This document shows positions 10,059 through 21,109 of a DNA stretch of 64,000 bases, in pieces. This DNA comes from Zopfochytrium polystomum (taxonomy: Eukaryota; Chytridiomycota; Chytridiomycetes; Chytridiales; Chytridiaceae), in assembly GCA_025765615.1 (NCBI GenBank), contig JAIVFJ010000169.1, positions 62,001 through 126,000 of the forward strand, written 5' to 3'. The position numbers and the translations under genes were made by a program. Below the pieces are notes generated by a model. It searched no databases, had not been told where the DNA came from, and saw only the letters and a program-made list of their open reading frames with translations. The stretch's first letter is position 1. Every line of letters starts with the position of its first letter.

Positions 10059-11943
10059 ATGCAACGAACCTCTTCCTTTCCCGCCGCTGCCAGCTGCTCG
10101 AACGGCGGGGTGAGCGTCCCAGGTCCCAGTTCCAGCAGTAGTGGCAACGGCGATGCCAGCAGCGTCGTCAGCAGCCCATACACGGCCGTCGGCGAGGAGG
10201 GACACCACGCCCACCTGCCCATCCCGCCTTCATCAGCTAAACCCCACGATTCGGATAAGATGACCATCCAAATCGAGGAGAGCTCGAACGAAGTGGGTGA
10301 TCTGAACCCTGATCGTCCTGCTAACCAAATGCCCGCTCATGCAGGTGTCGTGGGATGGTCCGAGCGATCCCGAGAATCCGAAAAGCTTCTCGACGGGCCG
10401 CAAATGGGCTGTCACTTTCATGATTTCTCTTTTTACTTTTCTCGCACCGTTTGGGTCTTCGGTTGTTGCTCCGGCCTTATCGTCTATCGCTCAAGGTACT
10501 CCAGCTCCGACGACTATTGGAAATGCCCTCTTCGATTCGCTTACTTTTTGTTTTGCACATTACTTAGACTTCCAAATTTCGTCCGACATGGAGATCAAAA
10601 TGGTTATGTCCATCTTCGTCCTGGCTTTCGCGATCGGTCCGCTACTCCTCGCACCTCTCTCGGAAATATATGGCCGAGTCGTTGTCATTCAGCTCTCCAA
10701 TTTTGCGTTCTTCGCATTCAGTCTAGCGTGCGGTTTTGCCCAATCGACGGAGCAGCTCTTAATTTTCCGGTTTTTGAGCGGCCTCGGTGGCAGCGCCCCC
10801 CTTGCGGTATGCGTCGATTCTGTCTCCGCATTTCATCTGTGCTCAGAGTTCTAAGAGTTTCCTTTTCCAGATTGGCAGCGGCGCGCTTTCAGATATGTTC
10901 CCACCAGAAGAACGTGGCCGAGCAATCAGCGTCTACTCCTTGGCACCACTGCTCGGCCCTGCGATCGGCCCGATCGTTGGCGCGTTCGTCGCGCAATCGG
11001 CAGGCTGGCGCTGGACCTTCTTCCTTCACGGCAATATTCTCGTTTGTCGTGGGAGTCGCAGGCCTGTTCTTTGTCCGGGAAACCTACCCCCCGGTCCTCC
11101 TCGCAAGCAAAGCCGCGCGCCTGCGCCGGGAAACAGGCAACCCGCTGTTGCACGGCCCTGGCGAACGCCTGGACCAGCACGGCCTTGAGCGAGTCTGGCA
11201 CGAAACGTCCACCGCCGCCATCCGCCCGTTCAAGCTTCTAGGTACCCAGCCGATCGTCCAGCTGCTGTCCCTTTACATGGCATTCCTGTACAGGCTGCTG
11301 TACCTCGTTCTCGCGACGTTCCCGACGCTCTGGCGCGTGACGTACCATGAGCCGGCTGGCTTGGGCGGCCTGAACTACCTTTCGCTCGGGGCTCGGACTG
11401 TTTGTGTCGACGCAGTTTACGGCGCGCCTGAGCGATTACATCTACTGGCTTCTTCGCGCGACCGGCGGACGCCTCGCGAATCTTGTCCGGGGAGGTTTCC
11501 GCACCGCGGACGGCGTAGTAGAGCTAGGCGCCGGGAAGCCAGAATACCGCATTCCACTGATTGTGCCCGGTGCGACCATCATGCCGGTTGGGCTTTTCCT
11601 GTACGGATGGTCCGCCCAGGAGGCGATGCACTGGAGCGTTCCGAATTTGGGGGTATTCATTTTCGCCGCCGGTGCTAACATGGGCTTCCAATGCATAAAT
11701 ATGTATGTAGTGGATGCGTATCAACGCTACGCCGCGAGTGCGACGGCCAGCGTTGTGTTTATGCGCTCCCTCGCCGGTTTTGGGTTCCCACTGTTTGCAG
11801 AGAGCCTGTATAACGCCACAGGTTATGGGTGGGGCAACACTCTTCTCGGAGCGATGGGAATAGTCATTGGCATTCCCGCTCCGTTTTTGTTGTGGAAGTT
11901 TGGGGAAGCTATTCGCAAGCGCAGCACGTACGCTTCTGGCTGA
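10059..11943 (+). CDS. MFS drug/polyamine-type transporter (DHA1-like)
   Basis: This is a proton-coupled exporter of the fungal DHA1 type. A Ser-rich cytosolic N-terminus (MQRTSSFPAAAS) leads to VSWDGPSDPENPKSF, the usual entry to TM1 in this family. Following TMs include WAVTFMISLFTFLAPFGSSV, MSIFVLAFAIGPLLLAPLSE with IYGR (motif A), FRFLSGLGGSAPLA, and YSLAPLLGPAIGPIVGAF (motif C). The C-terminal half holds PEYRIPLIVPGATIMPVGLF and GFQCINMYVVDAYQRYAASA. Introns fall at about 10289-10344, 10496-10567 and 10807-10870. Two single extra bases break the frame: one near 11023 (between GWRWTFF and FTAIFSFVVGVAG) and one in the GGGG run at 11388-11391 (before LGLFVSTQFTARLSD). With both allowed for, the protein is full length (about 12 TMs). 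Substrate cannot be told. Confidence 0.85.
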
Positions 11944-12586
11944 AAGGGCACGTTGGATAGCCTCTTACTGTAAAATGTTATTTCTTGTTTGCGAGATGGA
12001 ATGCGGTCTCAAAATGAAGGAAGACGGCGGTCTCACGCTTCCCTGCAAAGCCCTACACGCCGCGGGGATCCACCAAAGCCACTGCCTCGCCGCACCGGCT
12101 CTCACAAACCATCCGCAGGCTCTACAACATTGCAAAGTTTCTGCAGCTAAAAGACTCTTTCGCCTCCGCCTCCCCTTCACCGCCGGCGGCTCAGCAGCCT
12201 GCCCCAAGAAATCGCTCATCATCTTTCCCCGCGACAAGGACCCGTTTCCACTGTGACCGTCCTGGCGACTGGTAGACCGTGCTCATTGATTTCTCCTCGC
12301 CGGCGTCGTTCGGCCGCGGCAAGGAGACGGTCCTGGACAAGTCGTACCGAGTGCCGGCAAGATCGGTCGATTGACACTTTTGCAAACTCGTACAGCACGC
12401 GCGGGAAACGAAGTCACGCTGAAGCATTTCTACGCGGTGGCGGCGATTGATTGTCATTATGTCAACATTCCCGAGTGGGAAAGGCGTAAAGCAAGCTGCA
12501 ATCGAGGAAAAGTTTCACATGACGGAGAATCCGAATCATCATTTCTCTTTTCCTTTTTCACTGCCTTTCCACCGCCGCCGCCACCC
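11944..12586. other. Convergent intergenic region, no gene seen
   Basis: This lies between the 3' ends of the MFS and methyltransferase genes. I find no coherent protein signal on either strand. Confidence 0.5.
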
Positions 12587-14117
12587 CTAGTCTACCTCCT
12601 TCGCCTTCATCCCGCACGCGAAAAACACCACCACTCGGGACCGGTTCTCCGCCATCTCCCTTCGCACGCTGCCAAGGATCTGCGCCGTCCTCTCAGCAGT
12701 CGTTGGCGCCGTTGCCGTTTCCTTTGCCGTTGTCGTCCTCGTCGTCGTCGTTGTCTGTGGCGGCGCCGTCGCGGCGGGGAATCGGGAAAGGCCAGCTGCG
12801 ACGGCGGCGGCGTAGAAGCGCCATTCGCGGTCGCCGGCGGGGGACCATGCGATCTGTTTTGTTGGAGGGGTTAGGGGCATTTAGGTTGAGGGGTCCTCCT
12901 CCTCATGAATAGAGGAAAAAAAATTGCAAGCGAAACGTAGAGACAACCCACAGGAAGGGCGTGGAATCCCTCGACGACGTCGACGAAACCTGCGTCGAGG
13001 AGAGCGGTGTCGAGGGTCAGGGCGGATTCGGGGTCGAGGCCGGCGGCCGCGTGAGCGTGGCTGGCTGGAGAATTCGCGTTTGAGGTGGGGTCTGTGTTGG
13101 GGGGTGCTCCAAGACGGGAAAGAATTTAAAAACTAGGAATGTTTACCTTTTCGGTACACGTCCAGCGCGAGAGGTCCAATGCCGCGGACCCTGTGGGTAT
13201 TTGTTTCCAACGGCGACACATCGTCAGCAGGCCGGAAAAAAAAAAAAAAATTCAAGGCGGAACTACAGCCCCAACCTCCAATGCGGCTCGACGAGCTGCA
13301 CGAACCCGCCGGGCCGGACGACGCGACGCAGCTCCGCGAGCACAGCCGGCCGCGTTGCGGTGGTATGCGAGGTAAAAGCTGTTGTCCTTGACTAGGTAAA
13401 ATCAGAAGAATTGAAAGGGAAAGAAGGAAAGAAAGAAAGGGTAAAAGACGTTACACGGCAGTCTTTGCATGACATCCGCATTCACTCGACGCAGGTTGCT
13501 CGGCAAGTCTTCCCCGGCCGACTCGTCCGCGCCGGGATCCTTCTTTAGTTCGTTTTTTTCGCAGCATCCATAGAATGTTCATTGCCTGTCAAAAGCAACC
13601 CAATAAAGAAGCAAACAAAAAAATTGGGAAAACATCCACTCAACGATCGACACGACCGTGATCCGGGGATACGCCCTGGCCATGCAGCGCGCCCACCCGC
13701 CGCGGCCGCTGCCGACGTCGAGGACCGCGATGCCGCCGTCGCCGCCTGCGGCGAAGAGGGCGTGCAGCGGGGTGTGGTGGAGGCGGCCGTCGAGTTGGTA
13801 TTTTGCAAATTCCTTTTGTTTTGTTTTGAACGGGGTTCGTGAGTTTTGTGTGGGGTGGCCCCGCACGAACGGGACGTCCGCACCTCTTCGTCAGCGGAGT
13901 CTGATGAGGACGCGGGCGGATGGAGAGGCGCCGGCACCGCAAAGCCTGTCGGCGCCGGCTCGTCCGGGCGCGGCGAGGGCGTCGGGGCGGCCGGCGGCAG
14001 CGGTGGTAGTGGGGTCAGGAAATTAGGGTTGATGACCGCAGGGGTGGCGGCGGCGGCAGCCGTGGGACGACGCTTCAAAGAAGAGGAGCGGAGCGTGGGC
14101 GGCGGGGAGGTAGGCAA
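12587..14117 (-). CDS. Class I SAM-dependent methyltransferase
   Basis: This is a fungal Rossmann-fold methyltransferase. A Pro/Ala/Ser-rich N-terminus is followed by DSADEE, an intron (13813-13883), and EFAKYQLDGRLHHTPLHALF. Motif I follows as IAVLDVGSGRGGWARCMARA. The next exons give DLPSNLRRVNADVMQRLP (motif II/III region), AVLAELRRVVRPGGFVQLVE (motif IV-V), RGIGPLALDVYRK and LLDAGFVDVVEGFHALP. The C-terminus reads IAWSPAGDREWRFYAAAVA to FFACGMKAKEVD and ends with TAG. About six exons, with one likely frame slip near 13350. The start may be the ATG at 14117 or further upstream (14469), because the N-terminal low-complexity sequence is open in more than one frame. Substrate unknown. Confidence 0.75.
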
Positions 14118-15892
14118 GACGAGGCCCGTTTGGGGGAAGAACGGCGGGGAGGTAGCCGAGGCCGCGACCCCGGGGTGTGGGTGGGATATCGACGGGGAGG
14201 CGAGGGGGTGCGGGTTGGTGGGGTGCAGGTGTGGCTGTGGCGAATACTGCTGCTGCTGCTGGTTGTCCGGTGTGGGCGGGGTTGTGCGGGGTCGCGAAGA
14301 GGCTGTTTGACGAGTCGCAAAGTACGAGGCGGAGGCCGGCTGCTGAAGCGGCTGTGGAAGCGACGGGCGCGGCGGCGACGGCGCAGGGAGGGGGCCCGCC
14401 GGCGTCGGGGGCGGTCGTTGTGGCGGCCATCGACCTCGTCGTCGTCGTCGTGGCGGTCGTGGAGGGCATTCTTTGGCCTCAATTAGTTGGGCTTAGCGAG
14501 TGATCAATGAATGGACAATGAATGAAATAATAGTGGGGTGACTGACCTTCATTCTCTCTCGCTCTCTCTCTCTTTCTCTCTCTTTCTCTCACTCTCTCTC
14601 TCTTCTCTCTCGCTTCTGACTCGTGCTGCCTTCCCGTGACGAACAACCCTTTGCGCCACCCATTCCCATAAATGGAAATCTTTAATTAACCCAAAACAAA
14701 AACAAACGAGCGCACAGGACCGGCACGTGCCCACTTCTGGGCTTTCCTTCTTGGGCGACTCCAAAAAAAAAAAAAAGGAAGAAACAAAAAACAAACAAAC
14801 AAACAGACACACCCGAACAGAAACCCCAAATTCCAATGCGCGCATGCAAGAAGAACGCATCGATCAATCAATCACTCACGCACTCACACACGCCCATAAT
14901 GCATTGCTAATCGTGGAATAACCTTTTATCAATTACCTCTGATTCAATCAGTTGGTTCAGTCATGTTGGCGCGCGTCGCCCGCCACTGCGTCTTGGGGTA
15001 CGCGTGGGCTCAGTTTTTAACGTTCATTTCACCTTGATTCAACGTCGAAACCACCTCTAACTGACTAGGTAAACAAAGTTATCTGGTTATTGCTGTAAAT
15101 AAATTCCTTCATGAAAACCCCACGGCCTTCATATAGTATATTCTTTTTGTCAAAAGAAAAAGGGGGAAAAAACAAAGAATGAGAGTGGCACCCGTTGTCA
15201 AAACAGCAGTTCACGCCGAGCAGGCACGAGCAAAAGTGGGTAAAAGAGTCTGGTGCCGAGCGACCCCCGCGGGGAAAGGCGAATTGTATCGGAAGCGAGT
15301 CAAAACTCGGCACCATACACTTTTTCAATCAGGAGATTTCGGCGCTGAGCGAGGTGCAGACACAAACACACCAACACATATTTAATTGCTCTCTGTTTGT
15401 GTCTCTCTCTCTGTCTCTCTCTCTCTCACGCTGTCTTCTGCCGACGCCGCCGCGAAGGCGTCCAAACAATCTTGGAGACAGCCAAGCAGAGTCACGAAAA
15501 AGGAAAGCTGCTGGGGGGAACAAAGAGTAAAAGAGAAAAACATGACACTTAGAAGAAAAAAAAGGAAGAAGAAGCAGCACCATTTCTTCCTTTTTTTTCT
15601 TCTATCTTTTGTCCCCTTCAGCCACCACCGACGAAGACACCTCCCACCTAATTGAATTGAATTCTTAGCCGGCGGCCAGGAAGGGGGGCGTGCGTGCACT
15701 GGACTGGATTGGACTGGGACGACCTGGCTGTCTTCCAAAACCTCTTCGCTATAAAAACCCTCACCAATCGTTTTCCTCGTTTTTCACTCCCCAGCAACTC
15801 AGCAGCGAGCGCTCCTTCCAAAGAATCACTCTCAGATCGTTCCCAGCCGCCCATTGATACTCTCCAAACAGGAAAGAAAAAAAAAAAAAGAA
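14118..15892. other. Low-complexity and intergenic sequence
   Basis: The first 350 bp may still be N-terminal coding sequence of the methyltransferase. Beyond are a CT microsatellite (about 14555-14612), a poly-A run (14763-14775), another CT tract (15400-15426), and the promoter of the small secreted protein. No other gene is supported. Confidence 0.5.
15750..15756 (+). promoter_or_regulatory. TATA box for the small secreted protein gene
   Basis: TATAAAA lies about 140 bp upstream of the ATG at 15893, with a pyrimidine-rich leader between. Confidence 0.55.
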
Positions 15893-16207
15893 ATGTCCCG
15901 ATCCCTGTCCAGCGTCCTCGTCCTCCTCTCTCTCTTCCTCGCCCTCCTCCTCTCCCTCCTCTCAAACCCCAGCCTCGGCGTCGCGGACGCGCGTCCGACG
16001 CGCTCGCGCTCAGGCAGCGACAGCACGATCGGCGACTACGACCGCAATAGCTTCATGGGCAGCCCGCGCAGCAGCAGCGGCAGCAACCCAGGCAGCCCGC
16101 GGGCCGGCGCCGTGCACCACCACCCGACGCCGCCGCAGAAAGTGAACGAGGTGAGGCCGGCGGAGCGCGTGCAGCACCACCCGCCGCGACACCACCGCCG
16201 TCACTGA
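15893..16207 (+). CDS. Small secreted protein, His/Pro/Ser-rich
   Basis: A 104-residue intronless ORF. The ATG is chosen because it is followed at once by a strong signal peptide (MSRSLSSVLVLLSLFLALLL through LGVADA). The mature part is basic and low in complexity: Ser/Gly/Arg-rich (TRSRSGSDSTIGDYDR, GSPRSSSGSNPGSPR), ending in a His/Pro-rich tail (HHHPTPPQK, HHPPRHHRRH). No domain is recognised. The His-rich end could bind metal ions or simply be disordered. A poly-A run sits just before the start codon. Confidence 0.6.
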   Translation: MSRSLSSVLVLLSLFLALLLSLLSNPSLGVADARPTRSRSGSDSTIGDYDRNSFMGSPRSSSGSNPGSPRAGAVHHHPTPPQKVNEVRPAERVQHHPPRHHRRH

Positions 16208-17800
16208 CGGTTTTTGTGATTGGGGCACGCGAGGATTTGTTTGTTTCCCGCCCTTTTTACGATGTTTGATGCGTTTCGTGGCGATCCCCACTCCTTTTTC
16301 AAAAGGTTCCGAAGCCCTTTCTGCCCATGATTATGATTCTTGTTTTTCCCCATCCCACCTTTTAGGTTTCCTTTGTTCCTTTGCACTTTCGATCAGTTCT
16401 GCCCCTTTGAATTTCCCTTCTGCTTGGGGCGATTGTGCTTTTGGCCGTCCTTTGTTTGAAGTAATAAAAAAAGGAGCATTAGGAATTCATTAAGAAGTGC
16501 ACCCCGAGGGAGCAGGCTTCTGTTGCGCAAATCGCTCTGAACCAACCGCCGCGGACATCGAGCGCATTGCAGAAAATCCGAATCCCGAATCCACGCACGG
16601 CTGACGTGCATCGAGTCGAGGTTCTTTGGCCCGCGCTACACGGCGCCATGCACGAGGTCGATCGAAAACAGATGACGTCGCCATTCTGCACTACTTTGAT
16701 CACGATCCGGTCGTGCGGGTATCCTGCAATGAATCGCTCGGGCAATTGTGGAGCGGCTCGTTTTTCCATGTCAAGCAGCACGGAATGAATGAAGAGAGGC
16801 TGGTGTACTGCTCGCCGCCTAAGGCGCCTGCCGGGCAGCGACGTGTATTATCTGGTCAGAGCAGCATATGTGTCATATCACAACATCGCGTTATTTGCAC
16901 GAAAAGGTAGGCAGGGAGCCATAAAGCACTTCAAAGCCGCTTATTCGAAACGAACAAAGCCTTCCTCCGGCACCCGACTTTTTGCTATCTTTTCGCTCGC
17001 TCGCTTCGAGGCTCGTGGTCCGAAAACAGGGGAACTCCAAGCTTTCGAACAAGCAGCCACTCGAGGAACATTGTTCTCAACAGAGCGACAATCATTTGCG
17101 CGATAAGGGCGTCCGAGTTGGCATCCTCGCTCTCTCCACCACTCCGTAGCGTCGCTTCCGCGCTGATGTTCCAGGGATTCGTGGTGCTCGCTTGTATTTC
17201 TTGGCCATTTCTTTAAGCCGAGTGGAATGAATGTATAGTGTCCGCTTTATTGTTAAGGTTTTAGCTAAAGGCACCGAGGATGTCGGCAAGTGGAAGGGAT
17301 GCCACGATCACCGTCTTTCGCCGCGTCGCACCTTTAGTGCCTTTCCGTTGCTAAGTTTGCGCTTTTGGCCAGTTCAGTTCTTCCCACTTTGTATTTCTTT
17401 TCCTGTTCGACGCGCAGGCTACGCGCTTTCGTTCGTCGCTTCGTCTGTCTGGAGCAATCAATACACACATTTAAAAAATGGGAGGAGCCTTGGCTTGCTC
17501 TCGAATTCGTTAACCCTTCAAGTGCCGGTGCCACCCCGCTGCTGCTGGCACGTCGCCCAATTTAAGCCCTCGGGAGAAAAAAGAAGGATTTAAAAAACAG
17601 ATGCCCCATAAAAATGAACCACCTTGTCCAGAATTGAGAAGAAGCAGCGGCAATCAAAAACAGCGACAGTGCAGTGGCGGCACGTTTTTTCAACAGCGCA
17701 ATAGTCGTTCAAAACACAACCAAAGTGGTGGAAACTCTGCAACAGTGAAGAACAAAGGCAAATAGACCTCGCCTTCTAAGTGACCATATTTTTTCTAATT
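16208..17800. other. No confident gene; possible degraded coding traces
   Basis: Short fragments with protein-like character occur near 16630-16830 (+, DDVAILHYFDHDPVVRV) but do not extend or match a known family. CpG is common until about 17.75 kb, where composition changes abruptly. Confidence 0.4.
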
Positions 17801-18918
17801 TTTCCCCCAAACTGAACAATCCTCTCAAAGTACACCATTTCTTTATTTTCGTCTTTGGCTCAAAATTTGTCCCAACAGTGGGATTTTACACTTGTTCAGA
17901 TGCCCCAAACTTTTGAAGAAAAGTAAATGAGCACAACCTCCAAAGTAAAAGCATTTCTTCTGCCATTTTGGCTGCTCTGTGGCCCAGTTTGATTTGCTGC
18001 TTATAGAAAATTAATAATGTACACTGTCCCCAGAATCTGCCAATCTTTTTCCCAACATATTTCTCTTTGAGTGCAAAATGCCCCTGAGCACAGCATCTCA
18101 GAAACCTCTGGGCCCTTTGAAAATTAATTTTTTAGACTTTTACATTGTAAACATATTTATTGGAAGTTAAACAAAAAAAATTCGTATAGGAACAGACAGA
18201 AGAACAGCCGTCAGTTGGCAACCACCATGAGAACTGGCCATTCAAAGTGGAGAAGGATGATTTTTGAAAGCTAATATCCATAGGAGTACTGATTCTCACT
18301 TTTTTCTTTTCATTTCTTGACCTTTGGCAGTGTCAATAGCTTTGCATTGATAGCTGCAAAGGTCCCCATCCAAATATATGTTCCGCAAAGCACTCCCAAT
18401 ACAAAAGCCAACTCAGCACTGGCTGCATAGCAGTGCATACGGTGGAAGTTGTTTGTTTGCTGCTTGATGGATGATGGCGGCAGCGGCACTATGAGATCTC
18501 CTCTTCATCTTCAGGGGCTCATCTATAGTCTAGTGGCAAAAGGGATAAGACAAGTCTTTAAGATGGGAAGCTCCTGGTTATTAGCAGAGCCAGTACCCTG
18601 GATTCAGCTCAAACTCAACAAAGATGGATGATGTGGTTCAATTCTATCTTTATTCAAGGACAGCTACACCAAGTAGAGTTGCTCAATGAAGAGTACCCCA
18701 CAGGCCCCAGGTTCAAGCCCTGACTATCCAACATGGTGACCAACAGGCAGCAGTTCAACAAGGGGATGCCTTAAGGCAGTATGGCATCTGCCAGTATCAC
18801 AGAGACAGAGCTCAATGTGAGAACCAACCAGGTAGGGGAAGGAAGAGAAAGGAAAGAGAAGGAGACCTCACCCCAGCTTGGCATACAACACACTGGCCTG
18901 GGGAAATCATACCTCTAC

Positions 18919-18984
18919 TAGCTTGGTCTGGTAGCACTGGCCTAAGAGGACTCCATCCCCAGCTTGGTCTGGTAGCACTGGCCT
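18919..18984 (+). repeat. Short direct repeat
   Basis: A 25-bp unit beginning AGCTTGGTCTGGTAGCACTG occurs twice, about 41 bp apart, with related flanking sequence just upstream. Confidence 0.7.
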
Positions 18985-19396
18985 AGGGAGAAACACCAAA
19001 GAGGAAAGAAAAGGATTGGTTGTTACCTAGGTAGGATTTATTGAGAGAGAGTAGATATATATAGAACAAAGGAGGGGAGAGAGGGAGTATTTATAGGAAA
19101 GGGGAGGAGAGAAAAAAGGAAAGAAGGAAGAAAGGAAGAAAAGAGAAAAAGGGAAAAGACATAACAAAAGGAGAAAATGAAAGAAAGAACTCTCCTGCCT
19201 CCAAATTTGGGGTGAACATAATTTGAGGCTTTGAGGCCACATCAGTGCAGGGACAGTGGATTGAAAGGTGGGAAAATGAGAGAAAAAAGGAAAATGAGTA
19301 AAAATAAGAATGAATAGGATGAATGAGGGGTGTGCCCCTTGTGCTTAGGCCCATTCAGCACAAGGAACACAGGATGCTCTTTTATAGTGATAAACA

Positions 19397-19813
19397 CTAG
19401 AGCCCGTGAGGGATGTGATGAATGGTAATAAAAAATAATTTGGGGGCCCAATATAATGACACAGTCACAACTGGGGAAGAGCTTTTAGGGAGACCCCAGC
19501 TAAGACCATGATCAGTGAGATTGGGAATCTCACAGCACACTCTCTCAATCATTTCCTTCTGGTGTGTCTGAGTTGTGAATGCATAATATTTACATCTGTA
19601 GTAATGAACTGGGAAATGATAGCCCTGAGCAATGCTTTCCAATTGAGCTCTTGTTGGACAAGGTACCAAATCAGTGGGCCCTCTTACAGCAGGATGAACA
19701 GATTGAGAGTTGTTGCCAATTTTTAAAAGCTGCATAGCCAGTTCAAGTCGAAAATCCTTTGTAGAAACATCCACTGATAGGCTGCCAGACTTCCTCACTT
19801 TGAAGTTGATCAC
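19397..19813 (-). pseudogene. PiggyBac-like (DDE_Tnp_1_7) transposase C-terminal relic
   Basis: An open stretch reads STKDFRLELAMQLLK, then YHFPVHYYRCKYYAF and TQTHQKEMIERVCCE. The order FR-x-x-LA-x-x-LL, HFP, then a Cys/His-spaced tail resembles the end of PiggyBac-type transposases. No catalytic domain is found upstream and no terminal repeats were recognised. Assignment is by pattern only. Confidence 0.4.
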
Positions 19814-19959
19814 TCTTGCATTTACAAATCATGCATCAAAAGCAAAGTAGAAGAGAAAAATGGCACCGCTCCCTTATTTTGTGAGCAACAGTGCATGTCG
19901 TCATCAACTGATCAGTTCTGTCCACACCCCCCATAAGCTGATATAGGAGTGGTGCTTTT

Positions 19960-20217
19960 TGTCAGGAACAGGGCAGGACAGGACAAGGCAGACAAGGAAC
20001 TGAGAGGAGTGATGATTGTATTGGAATTCACTTGAAGGAAGGGACAGGTCCCCCATCCCCCTTTTATACCTTTTGAGAGCCTTCCTTGTCAAGACTCAAA
20101 GAAAGTTCCAGCAAGAACAATTGGTGATAGAATGATTCATCCAACCCTCATCCTCGCAGAGCAGTATCAGGTCAAAGCTCCTGCACACTGATTACACCAA
20201 AAGAACCAAAACTAACA
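19960..20217 (-). mobile_element. Copia-type LTR (3' LTR of the relic at 20.3-21.1 kb)
   Basis: Read on the minus strand, this 258-bp LTR starts TGTTAG right after a purine tract (AGGGGGTAG) and ends CTGACA. It contains TATAAAAGGGGGATGGGGG. It matches the plus-strand LTR ending at 28151 over about 170 bp. Its position downstream of the reverse-transcriptase relic on the same strand fits a 3' LTR. It lacks the GAA/TTC array of the other copy. Confidence 0.7.
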
Positions 20218-20265
20218 CTACCCCCTAAGCTGTGGGCAGGAGCAAAGGCCAGCACAGAAAAAACC

Positions 20266-21109
20266 TTAAGCCAAAGTCAACTTAAGAAAACTGTACACCA
20301 GAAAAAGAAGAATCACAAACACGTATGACTGGCCACCAGATGGCAGAACAGAAAAGACAGACCGCACTAACAAGAAATGGATGGGGGCACATATTGGGCA
20401 GTTACTGCAGTGCGGTTGTTGATAATTTTGGCATGGTGTTGAAGTAACTCCTTGATATAGGCTTTCTGGTGCAAGAAGATTCCGTTGTGGTGGTGTTCCA
20501 GTTGCATATTGAGGATGGTTTTGATTGTTCCTATTTTGCAGAGCTTGTACTGAGATTTGGCGGTGTGATGGCAGAGGTGATTTCCCCAGAATCCCCAAAG
20601 AAACAAATATCATTGACATAGATGGCAATGAAAATAACTTTTCCATCCACTTGACGGAAGAGGATATAGGGGTCTGCTGTGCTTTGCTGATATCAATTTG
20701 ACTTCAGGTGGCCAATCAGTTCCTGGTATCAACACCAGCCAGCTTGCTTGATACCATTAACAGCTCTCTTCAGTAGCCGTCTGGCTGCTCCATATAAACG
20801 GCACATCAGGCATGCTGTTTAGGTACACGTTGCTGATGTCGACAATAGCAGTGTGCCAGTTGTTTGCAGCTGCCATGGCAATGAGCCAACAAAGACTATT
20901 GATTTGGACAACAGAAGAGCGAGTATTCCAAAAATCAATGCCATGACATTGAGTGACTTAGCCACAAGCTGTGCACGGAAGCGCTCAATGCTGCCATCTG
21001 GTTGAAGTTTGACCTTGTAGACCCATTTGTTCTGCACGACGTTGATGTTGGTGGGCTGTTCCACAACTTCAATGGCTGCTAAAGTGCAAAGGGCATTGAT
21101 CTGCTGCAA
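20266..21109 (-). pseudogene. Copia retrotransposon reverse-transcriptase relic
   Basis: Minus-strand fragments in shifting frames follow Copia RT order: KWVYKVKLQPDGSIERFRAQ LVAK, AIVDISNVYLN, a catalytic box read as YVND in place of YVDD (IFIAIYVNDICFFGDS, near 20605), and NGIFLHQKAYIKELLQHHAK. Stops and frame changes separate them. With the altered catalytic box this copy is inactive. The 3' LTR follows about 50 bp downstream. Confidence 0.8.

Noticed and set aside
16479..16910. Possible gene with open frames on both strands
   Set aside because: No frame extends beyond about 100 codons with family features, and no splice pattern joins them.
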